From the NCBI RefSeq assembly GCF_014083865.1, contig NZ_JACEFA010000004.1:124001-188000 (forward strand): 64,000 nt of DNA, given 5' to 3'. Source of the DNA: Paraliobacillus salinarum. Lineage in GTDB: Bacteria; Bacillota; Bacilli; Bacillales; Amphibacillaceae. Below, piece after piece: positions 39,049-47,490 of the stretch. Position 1 is the first letter of the stretch. Every line of letters starts with the position of its first letter. The notes beneath the pieces are model-generated. The model did not search any database. It saw only the letters and a list, made by a program, of their open reading frames with translations, and had not been told where the DNA came from. A program made the position numbers and the translations under genes.

Positions 39049-39103
39049 TAATACTATTAGTTTGGCTATAAATTTTTTAAAATACAACGAGGTGATGACG
39101 CTA

Positions 39104-40375
39104 ATGAATTTCTCCAAGCAATATGATGCTATAAAAGAAATAGCTGATCAGATCTATGCCAACCCTGAATTAGGTTATAAAGAAACGAAAACGAAAGAAA
39201 CGATTATCAATTATTTAAAACAAGTAAATCCAAAAATTCAACTAACTGATTTCAGTACGACTGGTTTCCGAACGACTTTAGGTAATGAAGACAAACCTCT
39301 ACATATTGCTTTTATTGCAGAGCTTGATGCGGTATATGCACCGTCACATTTCCGAGCAGATCCTGAGAATGGTGCAGCACACAACTGCGGGCACTACACA
39401 CAGGTTGCGATTGCACTGGCATTATATCAACAGCTGTTTGAAAGTAAAGAATATGAGCAATTTGATTACAATCTTTCCTTTATCTTTGCACCAGCAGAAG
39501 AATATTTAGATTTACCATATAGAGAAAAGCTTCGTGAAGCAGGAACGATTGAACATTATGGTGGTAAGCCTGAAGCGATGCGTTTAGGTGTATTCGATGA
39601 TATTGACTTGGCTATTTGTGTTCATGCAATTGGCGGAGAGTTCGATAAACGCACGATTGAAATTAATTGTGATTTGGCTGGATTTTTATATAAAAAATAT
39701 CACTTTAAAGGCAAAGCAACACATGCTGGGTTTGATCCATTTTCTTCAGTGAATGCGTATAATATTTCTACTTTGTTTAATACAGCAGTGGGATTGTCTC
39801 GTCAACAGCTTGATGAAAAAGAGCAAGTTCGTATTAATCCGATTGTGATGGATTCAGATATGTCTACGAATGTGATTCCGAATCATATTACCGTTGGGAC
39901 GGATCTTCGTACACAGTCTGTTGACTATATGAAGGAAGTAGCAGAGCGTTTGGATGCTGCTGCAACTGGGTCAGCTCATGCATTAATGGGTGAGGTTGCG
40001 ATTGATACACAAATGGGCTACTTACCATTTAAACAGGATCATTATTTATCTACATTCGTGGCAGCTGCTTTTGAAAAGAACAGCACGATTGAAGAGATGA
40101 TGAATAACAATGCGATCAGTGCGGCTGGTGATATCGGCGATCTATCTTATATGATGCCATGCATACAAATTGGGTACAGCGGTTTTACTGGCACAATTCA
40201 TGGTGATGATTTTATTGATGTCGATCCAACGTTTATTTATGACGAGTTTCCTGCATTTTTAGCTGAAGTTTTTAATGAAATGAATGGAAAGATCGATAAG
40301 GAAAAATTATATCGAAGAACATATCAAGATTACGTAGATTTAATTACATCCATTACAGACCAACAGGAGAAATAG
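39104..40375 (+). CDS. M20-family amidohydrolase/peptidase
   Basis: A 423-residue metallo-hydrolase of the M20D (aminoacyl-amide hydrolase) type. The metal-binding cysteine motif is AAHNCGHYTQVA, with the Glu pair in FAPAEEYLD and the later His in CVHAIGG and GTIHGDD. The dimerisation domain contains KATHAGFDPFSSVNAYN. Members cleave N-acyl or amide-linked amino acids and p-aminobenzoyl-glutamate. ATG 39104 follows GAGGTG at nine bases. Two membrane proteins of the DUF3100 type follow in the same operon and may import the substrate. Confidence 0.9.
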   Translation: MNFSKQYDAIKEIADQIYANPELGYKETKTKETIINYLKQVNPKIQLTDFSTTGFRTTLGNEDKPLHIAFIAELDAVYAPSHFRADPENGAAHNCGHYTQVAIALALYQQLFESKEYEQFDYNLSFIFAPAEEYLDLPYREKLREAGTIEHYGGKPEAMRLGVFDDIDLAICVHAIGGEFDKRTIEINCDLAGFLYKKYHFKGKATHAGFDPFSSVNAYNISTLFNTAVGLSRQQLDEKEQVRINPIVMDSDMSTNVIPNHITVGTDLRTQSVDYMKEVAERLDAAATGSAHALMGEVAIDTQMGYLPFKQDHYLSTFVAAAFEKNSTIEEMMNNNAISAAGDIGDLSYMMPCIQIGYSGFTGTIHGDDFIDVDPTFIYDEFPAFLAEVFNEMNGKIDKEKLYRRTYQDYVDLITSITDQQEK

Positions 40376-40387
40376 GAGGGTACGTAG

Positions 40388-41176
40388 ATGAAGAAGAATT
40401 TTGTTTATTTATTAATCTTTGCCGTATTAGTGATTACAGCTGCTGAATGGATCGGTTTTCAAACGATTACGATTGGGTCCATTTCGATTACCTTGCTTCC
40501 CTTAGTTTTTGCTATTTTACTTACGATGTTTTTAGCTATTAAGGCGTTTCGTGTTGGATTTATGAAAAAAATCTACAGCAAAGAAAATGTTGGGTTTGCT
40601 AGTAAGTATCTTATTTTCATTATGCTTCCGCTTATGGCGAGATACGGCGCGGATGTTGCCCCTCAAATTGGAGAGATACTTCAGGTTGGTTGGGTATTTA
40701 TCATTCAAGAGCTTGGTAACTTAGGTACTGTTCTGATTGGTTTACCGATTGCCGTTTGGTTAGGATTACGCCGTGAAGCAATTGGTGCGACACTTGGTAT
40801 TGGGCGTGAAGGCGAATTAGCTTATATCTCTGAAAAATATACCCTTGAATCAAAAGAAGGGCGCGGTGTACTGTCTTTATACATTATTGGAACATTGTTT
40901 GGTGCGTTATTCTTCAGTGTGTTTGCGCCAATTTTACTCGATTTGGGGATACGTCCAGAAGCATTAGCGATGGCCGCTGGTGTGGGGTCAGGTAGTATGA
41001 TGACTGGTGCTGCCTCAACATTAGTAGCACGATTACCTGAAATGGAAAGTACGATATTGTCTTATGCGGCTGCTAGTCAGCTATTAACAAGCTTTTTAGG
41101 TACCTTTACCATGATCTTCTTAGCGGTGCCGTTACAACAATTCATGTACAAACTTTTGGTAAGAGGTGATCGATAA
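40388..41176 (+). CDS. DUF3100-family membrane protein
   Basis: A 262-residue protein with about seven to eight membrane helices. The conserved part is ALAMAAGVGSGSMMTGAAST and the loop LRREAIGATLGIGREGELAY. DUF3100 proteins occur next to M20 hydrolases, and a transport role is likely but unproven. AGGAGGG is positioned before ATG, 12 bp after the M20 stop. The stop TAA overlaps the next start as TAATG. Confidence 0.85.
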   Translation: MKKNFVYLLIFAVLVITAAEWIGFQTITIGSISITLLPLVFAILLTMFLAIKAFRVGFMKKIYSKENVGFASKYLIFIMLPLMARYGADVAPQIGEILQVGWVFIIQELGNLGTVLIGLPIAVWLGLRREAIGATLGIGREGELAYISEKYTLESKEGRGVLSLYIIGTLFGALFFSVFAPILLDLGIRPEALAMAAGVGSGSMMTGAASTLVARLPEMESTILSYAAASQLLTSFLGTFTMIFLAVPLQQFMYKLLVRGDR

Positions 41177-41667
41177 TGGAGAAACGCTTAGGCTTAAACC
41201 AATACGTGAAATATGCACTTGTACTTTTGCTTAGTGTCGGGTTGATTTTATTTACTCAAGAATTGAAAGTGCTGAAATATCCAGATAGCACACCAGTTAC
41301 CGGCATGACGATTGCTGGTCTTGCTAGTCTATGGTTATTTTCAATGATTGGTATCGGCATTTCTAGTTTATTAAGTAATTCAAAGATTGGTTTTATTCGA
41401 AATTTCCCTATCCTTGGTTGGGTATCAATTACGTCATTGATTATGTGTCTGCTGTTCGACTTTTTCGTTACAGCGATTCAAGCGGTCGATTTCCTTTCGA
41501 TAACCACGCCGATCCTAACGTTTGCTGGTATTTCTGTAGCAGATCGTTTAGTTGATTTACGAAAAACCTCCTGGAAAGTGGCGATTGTTGCCGTATTCGT
41601 CTTTGTCGGTACGTATGCCGGCAGTGCGTTATTGGCACAATTCGGTCTAATGCTCGCAGGGAAATAA
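41176..41667 (+). CDS. Membrane protein, partner of the DUF3100 protein
   Basis: A 163-residue protein with five hydrophobic segments. It starts one base inside the stop codon of the preceding gene and has GAGGTG upstream, so the two are translationally coupled and probably form one complex, for instance two halves of a permease. I know no biochemical data on the pair. A short hydrophobic charged segment ISVADRLVDLRKTSW separates the last helices. Confidence 0.8.
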   Translation: MEKRLGLNQYVKYALVLLLSVGLILFTQELKVLKYPDSTPVTGMTIAGLASLWLFSMIGIGISSLLSNSKIGFIRNFPILGWVSITSLIMCLLFDFFVTAIQAVDFLSITTPILTFAGISVADRLVDLRKTSWKVAIVAVFVFVGTYAGSALLAQFGLMLAGK

Positions 41668-41728
41668 GATTTTTTGATGAGACAGATGATGATGTCATGG
41701 GATTGGGATTAAGGTTGGTCTATTGGTT

Positions 41729-41936
41729 TTTAAGTTACCGCTACGAGCATTTATAGCCGTTAACGGGCATTTAAGATCGGTTTAAGTTACCGTTTGAAGG
41801 CTTTTTTTATACGAACGGGCACTTAGAGGGCGTTTAAGTTACCGATTTGGACAATTTCTCCCATGAACGGGCACTTAAAACCCTCTTAAGTTACCATTCA
41901 GGTCACCAATCAGCCAAAACGGTAACTTAGCCAAAA
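41729..41936. repeat. Four-unit tandem repeat with exact 52-bp period
   Basis: TTTAAGTTACCG begins at 41729, 41781 and 41833, and a variant CTTAAGTTACCA at 41885, each 52 bp apart. A second conserved block, ACGGGCA (ACGGTAA in the last unit), falls at 41763? precisely at the same offset in each unit (about +34). TAAGTTACCG and the block ACGGGCACTTA form an imperfect inverted repeat in each unit; in the fourth unit TAAGTTACC/GGTAACTTA is perfect. The intervening bases vary. It fills most of the 422-bp gap between the DUF3100 operon and the GNAT gene. Confidence 0.85.
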
Positions 41937-42089
41937 CAAAATAATAATCTTCTATAAATTAGAACGCACACAATATCAGATTACGATGTTGTGTGCGTTA
42001 TTTCGTATATACACCAAACAATATATGGTAAAATGATAACTAACCATTTAACGGGAGGCTGATTCGTTATCGAACAAATAGCGATAGAA

Positions 42090-42512
42090 GTGTTAGAGAC
42101 GGAAGAAGAACTTCGGGAGGCTTTTCCAATTGTGAAGGAGCTTCGTGGGCATTTGGATGAGCAAACATTTTTAGCGTTAGTACAGGAATCACAAGTGAAA
42201 AATCAATATCAACTATTTGCACTTTATGATAAAGGAAAAATTGCTGCTGTTATTGGATTTCAGCCAATGATTACACTTTATTATGGGCGGTTTGTTTGGG
42301 TTTGTGATTTAGTTACGACAGCCGATGAGCGATCTAAAGGATATGGGAATCAATTGTTGCGCTATGTAGAGAGTTGGGCAAAGGAACGAAAATATCAGGC
42401 GATAGCATTATCATCCGGATTACAACGAACAGATGCACATCGGTTTTATGAGGAGAAGATGGGATACGACGCTGTTAGCTACGTGTTCAAAAAGGATTTA
42501 GGAGAGGAGTAG
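42090..42512 (+). CDS. GNAT-family acetyltransferase
   Basis: A GNAT N-acetyltransferase of about 140-148 residues. The acetyl-CoA loop is TTADERSKGYGNQLLRYVE and motif B follows in QAIALSSGLQRTDAHRFYEE. The N-terminal start is uncertain: GTG 42090 lies 32 bases from the only good ribosome site (GGGAGG, ending about 42057), while family members start some seven codons earlier, where only GTT, ATC and ATA codons are present in frame. A non-canonical start such as ATC 42069 is possible. The DUF5412 gene follows 6 bp later. Confidence 0.9.
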   Translation: MLETEEELREAFPIVKELRGHLDEQTFLALVQESQVKNQYQLFALYDKGKIAAVIGFQPMITLYYGRFVWVCDLVTTADERSKGYGNQLLRYVESWAKERKYQAIALSSGLQRTDAHRFYEEKMGYDAVSYVFKKDLGEE

Positions 42513-42518
42513 TTAGCC

Positions 42519-43049
42519 GTGATTAAGAAAACAGCAAATAGCGGGACCTATGCCATATTGCTGTGTTTCCTCCTTGTGGTCCTGCCCTTTATTGTGAAAT
42601 ATTATTCGCATTGGGATGTTGCATTACCAACTAGTCTAACATGGGTAATCTGTGTGCTTACTTTTATTTACACAGTGAATAGTTTTTTTGTTCAAACGAC
42701 CCTACGCGGAAAAATTATTGGTTTCCTCGCTATTCTTATTACAGGACTATTTAGTATATTAGTTGGTTTATGGTTGTTTTTTATGGCATTTGGTCTAGGA
42801 AAAGAATTACTCGATACAACAACCTCTCCTGATGGAAAATACACCATCGATTTTTATCTAATCAATGGTGGTGCAACAACATCTTTCTTAGTGACTGGTG
42901 AATTAGATGGTCCATTGTGGACAGAGAAAGAAGTGTATCATCAATACAGAATGGATCAGGTGACATTCGAATGGATCAATAACCATACGATTAAGATTAA
43001 CAAACGTACATTAGACTTAGCAAAAGGCGAAATCTATCGTTTGCCATAA
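42519..43049 (+). CDS. DUF5412-family membrane protein
   Basis: A 176-residue protein with three N-terminal membrane helices (to about residue 90) and a conserved outer domain with SPDGKYTIDFYLINGGATTS and LDGPLWTEKEVYHQYRMDQV, the signature of DUF5412 proteins of Bacillaceae. Function unknown. The start is GTG 42519 with AGGAG nine bases upstream, right behind the GNAT gene with which it is probably co-transcribed. Confidence 0.8.
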   Translation: MIKKTANSGTYAILLCFLLVVLPFIVKYYSHWDVALPTSLTWVICVLTFIYTVNSFFVQTTLRGKIIGFLAILITGLFSILVGLWLFFMAFGLGKELLDTTTSPDGKYTIDFYLINGGATTSFLVTGELDGPLWTEKEVYHQYRMDQVTFEWINNHTIKINKRTLDLAKGEIYRLP

Positions 43050-43145
43050 AAAAACAAGTATACGCAGAACGATTCTTTTATAATTTAAAACGCTGATATA
43101 GTAACAAGACAATTAAATTGTTTACTTAAATTCCCTAAAGTCTGA

Positions 43146-43212
43146 TTGACAAACATTCGACATTTTTTTAAGATTAAAATTAACCGCAAAATGGTTGCGT
43201 TTTCATTTTGCG
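43146..43212 (+). promoter_or_regulatory. Promoter, cre-like box and palindrome before the yesL-araC genes
   Basis: TTGACA (43146-43151) and TAAGAT (43169-43174) are 17 bp apart. Just downstream is the perfect inverted repeat CGCAAAATG/CATTTTGCG (43185-43193, 43204-43212), which contains ATGGTTGCGTTTTCAT (43191-43206), a 14-of-16 match to the longer cre consensus. The palindrome lies at the expected transcription start, as an operator or a roadblock would. Confidence 0.55.
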
Positions 43213-43242
43213 ATTTATCATCATGAATTGCAGGTGACTATT

Positions 43243-43863
43243 ATGGAAAATTTAAACGGTGCTTTTAAATGGTTTTATGATGGGGGGAATTGGCTGTTTA
43301 AGCTAATGTATCTTCATTTACTATGGGTGGTTTTTACATTGGCAGGATTGATTGTTTTAGGACTTTTTCCTGCAACGGCAGGTGTTTTTTCTGTTATCCG
43401 AAAATGGGTTGACCGAGATTATGACATTTCTATCTATCAAACGTTTATGGAAACATATAAATCTTCGTTTCTTAAAATCAATGGGATCGGTTATATAATG
43501 GTCTTTATTGGTTTGTTCTTGCAGTTTGATTACCTTATTTCGAAACAATTAGTAGGCTCTCTCTTTATACATATTATTCTACTTATCTTTATTTTGCTTT
43601 ATTTCCTTACACTTTTTTACTTGTTTCCGTTGTTTGTTCACGTTGAGTTGAAACCACTTCAATACATCAAACAGTCTTTATTCTTGATGCTTGCTAGTCC
43701 ATTACATTCCTTTGCAATCACCCTTAGTATTATTGTTATCTATTATCTATTTGTCTTTCTTCCTGTTGTATTAATTATGCTAGGTGTACCTCTAGTAGCC
43801 TATCCAATGATGCATTTATTCCACCATGCATTTAATAGAGTTCAACAGAAAAAATCGGCTTGA
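43243..43863 (+). CDS. YesL-family (DUF624) membrane protein, mannoside cluster
   Basis: A 206-residue protein with four to five membrane helices. The segment LAGLIVLGLFPATAGVFSVI and RKWVDRDYDISIYQTF is the same signature as in the YesL-like protein at 25950. ATG 43243 has AGGTG seven bases upstream; an in-frame start at 43195 is less likely. It opens the regulatory operon of the mannosidase cluster and is followed by the membrane-bound AraC regulator. Confidence 0.88.
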   Translation: MENLNGAFKWFYDGGNWLFKLMYLHLLWVVFTLAGLIVLGLFPATAGVFSVIRKWVDRDYDISIYQTFMETYKSSFLKINGIGYIMVFIGLFLQFDYLISKQLVGSLFIHIILLIFILLYFLTLFYLFPLFVHVELKPLQYIKQSLFLMLASPLHSFAITLSIIVIYYLFVFLPVVLIMLGVPLVAYPMMHLFHHAFNRVQQKKSA

Positions 43864-43885
43864 ATTTGGAAGGAGGATTGCGAGG

Positions 43886-46144
43886 GTGCAGCTGAGAAAA
43901 AGATTACAATCCAAATTACTTGTTAAATATATTTTGTCCTATTTATTTGTTTTTATTGTTCCTTTTACCATAATGAGCTTCATTGTCTATCAAAATTCCA
44001 TATTAGGGCTTCGAGAAGAGGCGACAGACTCCATTCAAAATAAAATGAAGCAAGCAGATCGTTATACGACTGAACGTATGAAAGAGCTAGATCAATTAGC
44101 GGTAAGAATGGCAAATGACTTTAACTTGACTCCTTACATGATTAAACACCCTTTTTACAGTAAAAATGCAATTAATCAATTACATAACTATAAGGCAAAC
44201 AGTTCTATTATTGATAATGTTTTTTTATATTATCAAGATGACCCTAGAGTTTATTCATCTGAAGGAACAGCTACACTTTCTACGGTCTTTGAACGTGTAC
44301 CTCCATTTGATGAATGGTCTAAAGAATCGTTTGAAAAAAGTATAGAATTTACAACAAGTCTTATGTATACAGGAGAAAGTGAACAGTCAACGAATACGCT
44401 TCTATCTTTACATCCAATACCAAACGGTAATCCCCATCCATATGGTGCGGTAATGTATACGATAAAAGAGTCAGCACTTGTCGGGCTAATCAGTGACGTT
44501 TTAGGGGATTTCAAAGGAAACACATATATTCTTGATTCATCTAACAACATTATTACAGCATCAAGGTTAGACGATAGTATAACGAATAAAGCAATACAGT
44601 CACTAGCAGAAAATAAGGAAACCAACGGAGAAATTAACTACAAAAACGAAAAATATCACATGAATATAGAACATTCGGATTACAACAACTGGAAAATAAT
44701 TTCTCTCGTTAATGTCACCGAATTTAATAAAGCTTTCTTCAAACAAAAGTTATTTAATTATTCCTTACTCATTCTCCTGTTATTATTAGGACTTGGTATT
44801 GCAATCTTATTTGCAGACAGACAATATCAACCTATTAGAAATCTATTTGAAAAAATGAATTTTAAAGAACGAACCAAAGAAGCCAATCAAAATAATGAAC
44901 TAAGTACGATTAATCACGCCATCTCAGACATTTATAAAAGTAATCAAGCACTCAATGATACGATTGATTTACAAAAGCCTTTTGCTCGTGATCAAATGTT
45001 GCTTCAGTTATTGAAAGGAGACAATCTAGAGCAAATACAAGAACATAAAGAGTTATTTACTATACTAAATATTGAAATGTATCATAACGCTTATTTCGTC
45101 ATTATTCTAAATGTGATACCTGCAACAGATGAAAGCGAGCAGCTTAAGATTCAAGCAGACATGTTGTCACAATTAGAAACGAAAGCACTCGTCTCACTTT
45201 CTATTCATCCAATAGATCTCTTTAATAATGCAATAGCATTAATTGTGAGTAGCGATTACACCGTAGAACAAATTGTTGAAAAACGCGAGGCAATTATTAC
45301 GGATATCAAAGATTTTATTCAGAAGAAAACTAAAACAAATCCGAGTATAAGTGTTGGAAGTCCGTATCCTAAAAAGAGCTTAATTAACCGCTCCTATATT
45401 GAAGCACTTGCTGCAATGGATAATTATCAGCCTTCTGATCCTCAAGGTACTGTCTCTTACTTTGAGAATCGAACAAAAACCGAAACAGAGGGAATTAATT
45501 ATCCAGATGAGGATCTTGTAAAATTAACTCAAAGTATTAAGCACGGAAATAATGATGTTGCAAATGAAGTTATTGATACCATTTTTAAAGAGCTTCAACA
45601 AGCACAGCTAGAAGGAACATATTTAAAGGCAATCTACTTTGATATTATAAATACTGTTCTGAAAGCTATAAATGAGTTGGGAATTTCTAAAGACATTGGA
45701 GATATAGATAAACTAGTTCACTTTGGTAATCCAGAGCAACTAAAACAAAATCTCAAAAAAACTATTGCGAAAGCTTGTAACTTAATTAATACCAAGAAAA
45801 CCAAGCTCAATCAACAATTATTTGATGATATAACAACTTATATTCGTCAAAACTACAATACCTATCATTTAAGTCTTGAGAATATGGCGCAACATTTTCA
45901 ACTGTCTATCCCATATTTGAGTAGATTTATAAAGGAACAATTTGGGGTTACCTTTACCCAATATGTTTTTTCATTAAGGTTAAATGAGGTGAAAAAACAA
46001 TTACTAACTACAGATAAATTAATTAGAGATATTATTTTAGAGGTAGGATATAGGGATGTCTCTAACTTCAACAGAGAGTTTAAAAAAGTTGAAGGTGTAA
46101 CACCAGGACAATATCGTAAACTAAACAAAGCTGACAAAAAATAA
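43886..46144 (+). CDS. Membrane-bound one-component AraC-family regulator (YesS-like)
   Basis: A 752-residue protein: helix at about 13-36, a long extracytoplasmic sensing domain, second helix at about 285-306, a linker and central GGDEF-like region of low conservation, and a C-terminal AraC DNA-binding domain (LENMAQHFQLSIPYLSRFIK and IRDIILEVGYRDVSNFNREF). The arrangement is like YesS of Bacillus subtilis, a sensor and regulator in one chain without a receiver or kinase domain. GTG 43886 has AAGGAGG nine bases upstream. It should activate the importer and mannosidase genes that follow. Confidence 0.9.
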   Translation: MQLRKRLQSKLLVKYILSYLFVFIVPFTIMSFIVYQNSILGLREEATDSIQNKMKQADRYTTERMKELDQLAVRMANDFNLTPYMIKHPFYSKNAINQLHNYKANSSIIDNVFLYYQDDPRVYSSEGTATLSTVFERVPPFDEWSKESFEKSIEFTTSLMYTGESEQSTNTLLSLHPIPNGNPHPYGAVMYTIKESALVGLISDVLGDFKGNTYILDSSNNIITASRLDDSITNKAIQSLAENKETNGEINYKNEKYHMNIEHSDYNNWKIISLVNVTEFNKAFFKQKLFNYSLLILLLLLGLGIAILFADRQYQPIRNLFEKMNFKERTKEANQNNELSTINHAISDIYKSNQALNDTIDLQKPFARDQMLLQLLKGDNLEQIQEHKELFTILNIEMYHNAYFVIILNVIPATDESEQLKIQADMLSQLETKALVSLSIHPIDLFNNAIALIVSSDYTVEQIVEKREAIITDIKDFIQKKTKTNPSISVGSPYPKKSLINRSYIEALAAMDNYQPSDPQGTVSYFENRTKTETEGINYPDEDLVKLTQSIKHGNNDVANEVIDTIFKELQQAQLEGTYLKAIYFDIINTVLKAINELGISKDIGDIDKLVHFGNPEQLKQNLKKTIAKACNLINTKKTKLNQQLFDDITTYIRQNYNTYHLSLENMAQHFQLSIPYLSRFIKEQFGVTFTQYVFSLRLNEVKKQLLTTDKLIRDIILEVGYRDVSNFNREFKKVEGVTPGQYRKLNKADKK

Positions 46145-46156
46145 ATACTTTTAGTT

Positions 46157-46198
46157 TTTACCGGTGTATATGCTTGTGATATACACCGGTTTTGTTTT
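46157..46198 (+). terminator. Intrinsic terminator after the AraC regulator
   Basis: Perfect 12-bp stem ACCGGTGTATAT/ATATACACCGGT (46160-46171, 46179-46190) followed by TTTGTTTTG. Confidence 0.9.
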
Positions 46199-46357
46199 GC
46201 GTCCTCCTTTCTTCTTTCTTTTTCTTGTTAACGTTGTTAATCCAATGTGTAAATTTTAATCTTTCATGTGTACCAGTATGATAGGCTTTATATCACCTTT
46301 ATTAAGAATTACATATAAAGATAAAAATCACATACTAGACAACAGCAAAGGCCTTTT

Positions 46358-46470
46358 ATGTAAACGCTTTATCAAATTACCTTTATTTCATTTTCTTTTT
46401 TTTAGTAGCGTGTAATAAAAAACACATATTGAGCAAGTTTCTCCTCCATGGTGTAATGTAAGCACTTACA
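46358..46470 (+). promoter_or_regulatory. Two cre-like boxes before the mannoside importer operon
   Basis: ATGTAAACGCTTTATCA (46358-46374) contains a full left half of a cre box, and TGTAAGCACTTACA (46457-46470) is a perfect 6+6 palindrome that differs from the cre consensus at one base. The second is 20 bp before the importer start codon. The gap (346 bp) holds no gene; the promoter itself is not clear. Confidence 0.55.
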
Positions 46471-46490
46471 ACAAAAGGAGGGACGACCAT

Positions 46491-47477
46491 TTGAACAATA
46501 CGGCTAACACTTTAGAAAAAACACATCAACCAGCACCAACACACTCAAAGAAATACTATCGAAAAAAAAGATGGAGAGAAACAAGAAAAAAAATACTACT
46601 AAATTGGCAGTTGTATATTTTGATCTTGCCAGCATTTCTTTACTTCTTTATTTTTCATTATCTTCCTATGTACGGTATTCAGATTGCTTTTAAAGACTTT
46701 CTACCTGCAAGTGGTATCTGGGAGAGTGAATGGGTAGGTTTTGAACACTTTATCCGTTTCTTTGATTCTTATTATTTCTGGGATCTTATAAAAAACACGC
46801 TTGGTATAAGTATTTATGAATTGATCGTTGGTTTTCCTTTACCAATCATCTTAGCTCTTTCCTTAAATGAAGCGAAGGATAATTTTTATAAAAAGTCAGT
46901 TCAAACCGTAACCTATGCCCCACATTTTATTTCCGTTGTGGTAATGGCAGGTATGGTAATTGCTTTTCTAGCTCCTACTACAGGTATTATAAACCATGCA
47001 ATTCAGTTACTAGGATTTGATCCAATTCCATTTATGGAAGATCCTAAATGGTTTAAGACTGTATATGTTATGTCTGGTGTCTGGCAGAACACAGGTTGGG
47101 GTACAATTATATACTTAGCAGCGTTATCTGCTGTCGATCCACAACAACATGAAGCAGCGATTGTTGATGGTGCAACTAGATGGCAACGAATTTGGTACAT
47201 TAATATTCCGACAATTATTCCAACCATGGTTATTCTATTAATTATGAACGTAGGTAACATCATGGCAATGGGCTTTGAAAAAATCTTGCTATTACAAAAT
47301 CCATTAAATATGGAATCTTCCAATGTAATTGCTACTTTTGTATATCAAGCAGGTTTGTTAGACGGACAATATAGTTTTGCTGCTGCGGTTGGATTATTTA
47401 ACGCCGTGATAAACGCTATTTTACTAGTTAGTGTAAACTACATTGCAAGAAAAACGAGTGAAACTAGTCTTTGGTAA
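46491..47477 (+). CDS. ABC transporter permease (LplB-type)
   Basis: A 328-residue permease with six membrane helices and the EAA loop HEAAIVDGATRWQRIWYINI. The N-terminal hydrophilic tail (NTANTLEKTHQPAP) and FYFFIFHYLPMYGIQIAFKDF-like segment are typical of LplB/YteP proteins that import pectic or other complex oligosaccharides. The start is TTG 46491, supported by AAGGAGG nine bases upstream. The ATPase is not in the cluster. Confidence 0.93.
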   Translation: MNNTANTLEKTHQPAPTHSKKYYRKKRWRETRKKILLNWQLYILILPAFLYFFIFHYLPMYGIQIAFKDFLPASGIWESEWVGFEHFIRFFDSYYFWDLIKNTLGISIYELIVGFPLPIILALSLNEAKDNFYKKSVQTVTYAPHFISVVVMAGMVIAFLAPTTGIINHAIQLLGFDPIPFMEDPKWFKTVYVMSGVWQNTGWGTIIYLAALSAVDPQQHEAAIVDGATRWQRIWYINIPTIIPTMVILLIMNVGNIMAMGFEKILLLQNPLNMESSNVIATFVYQAGLLDGQYSFAAAVGLFNAVINAILLVSVNYIARKTSETSLW

Positions 47478-47490
47478 AGGAGGTTTTAAC

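Noticed and set aside
41729-41936. CRISPR array
   Set aside because: Conserved blocks are short (12 and about 11 bp), the units are imperfect palindromes and the spacers are not unique 30-40-bp sequences between identical repeats; no cas genes are present.
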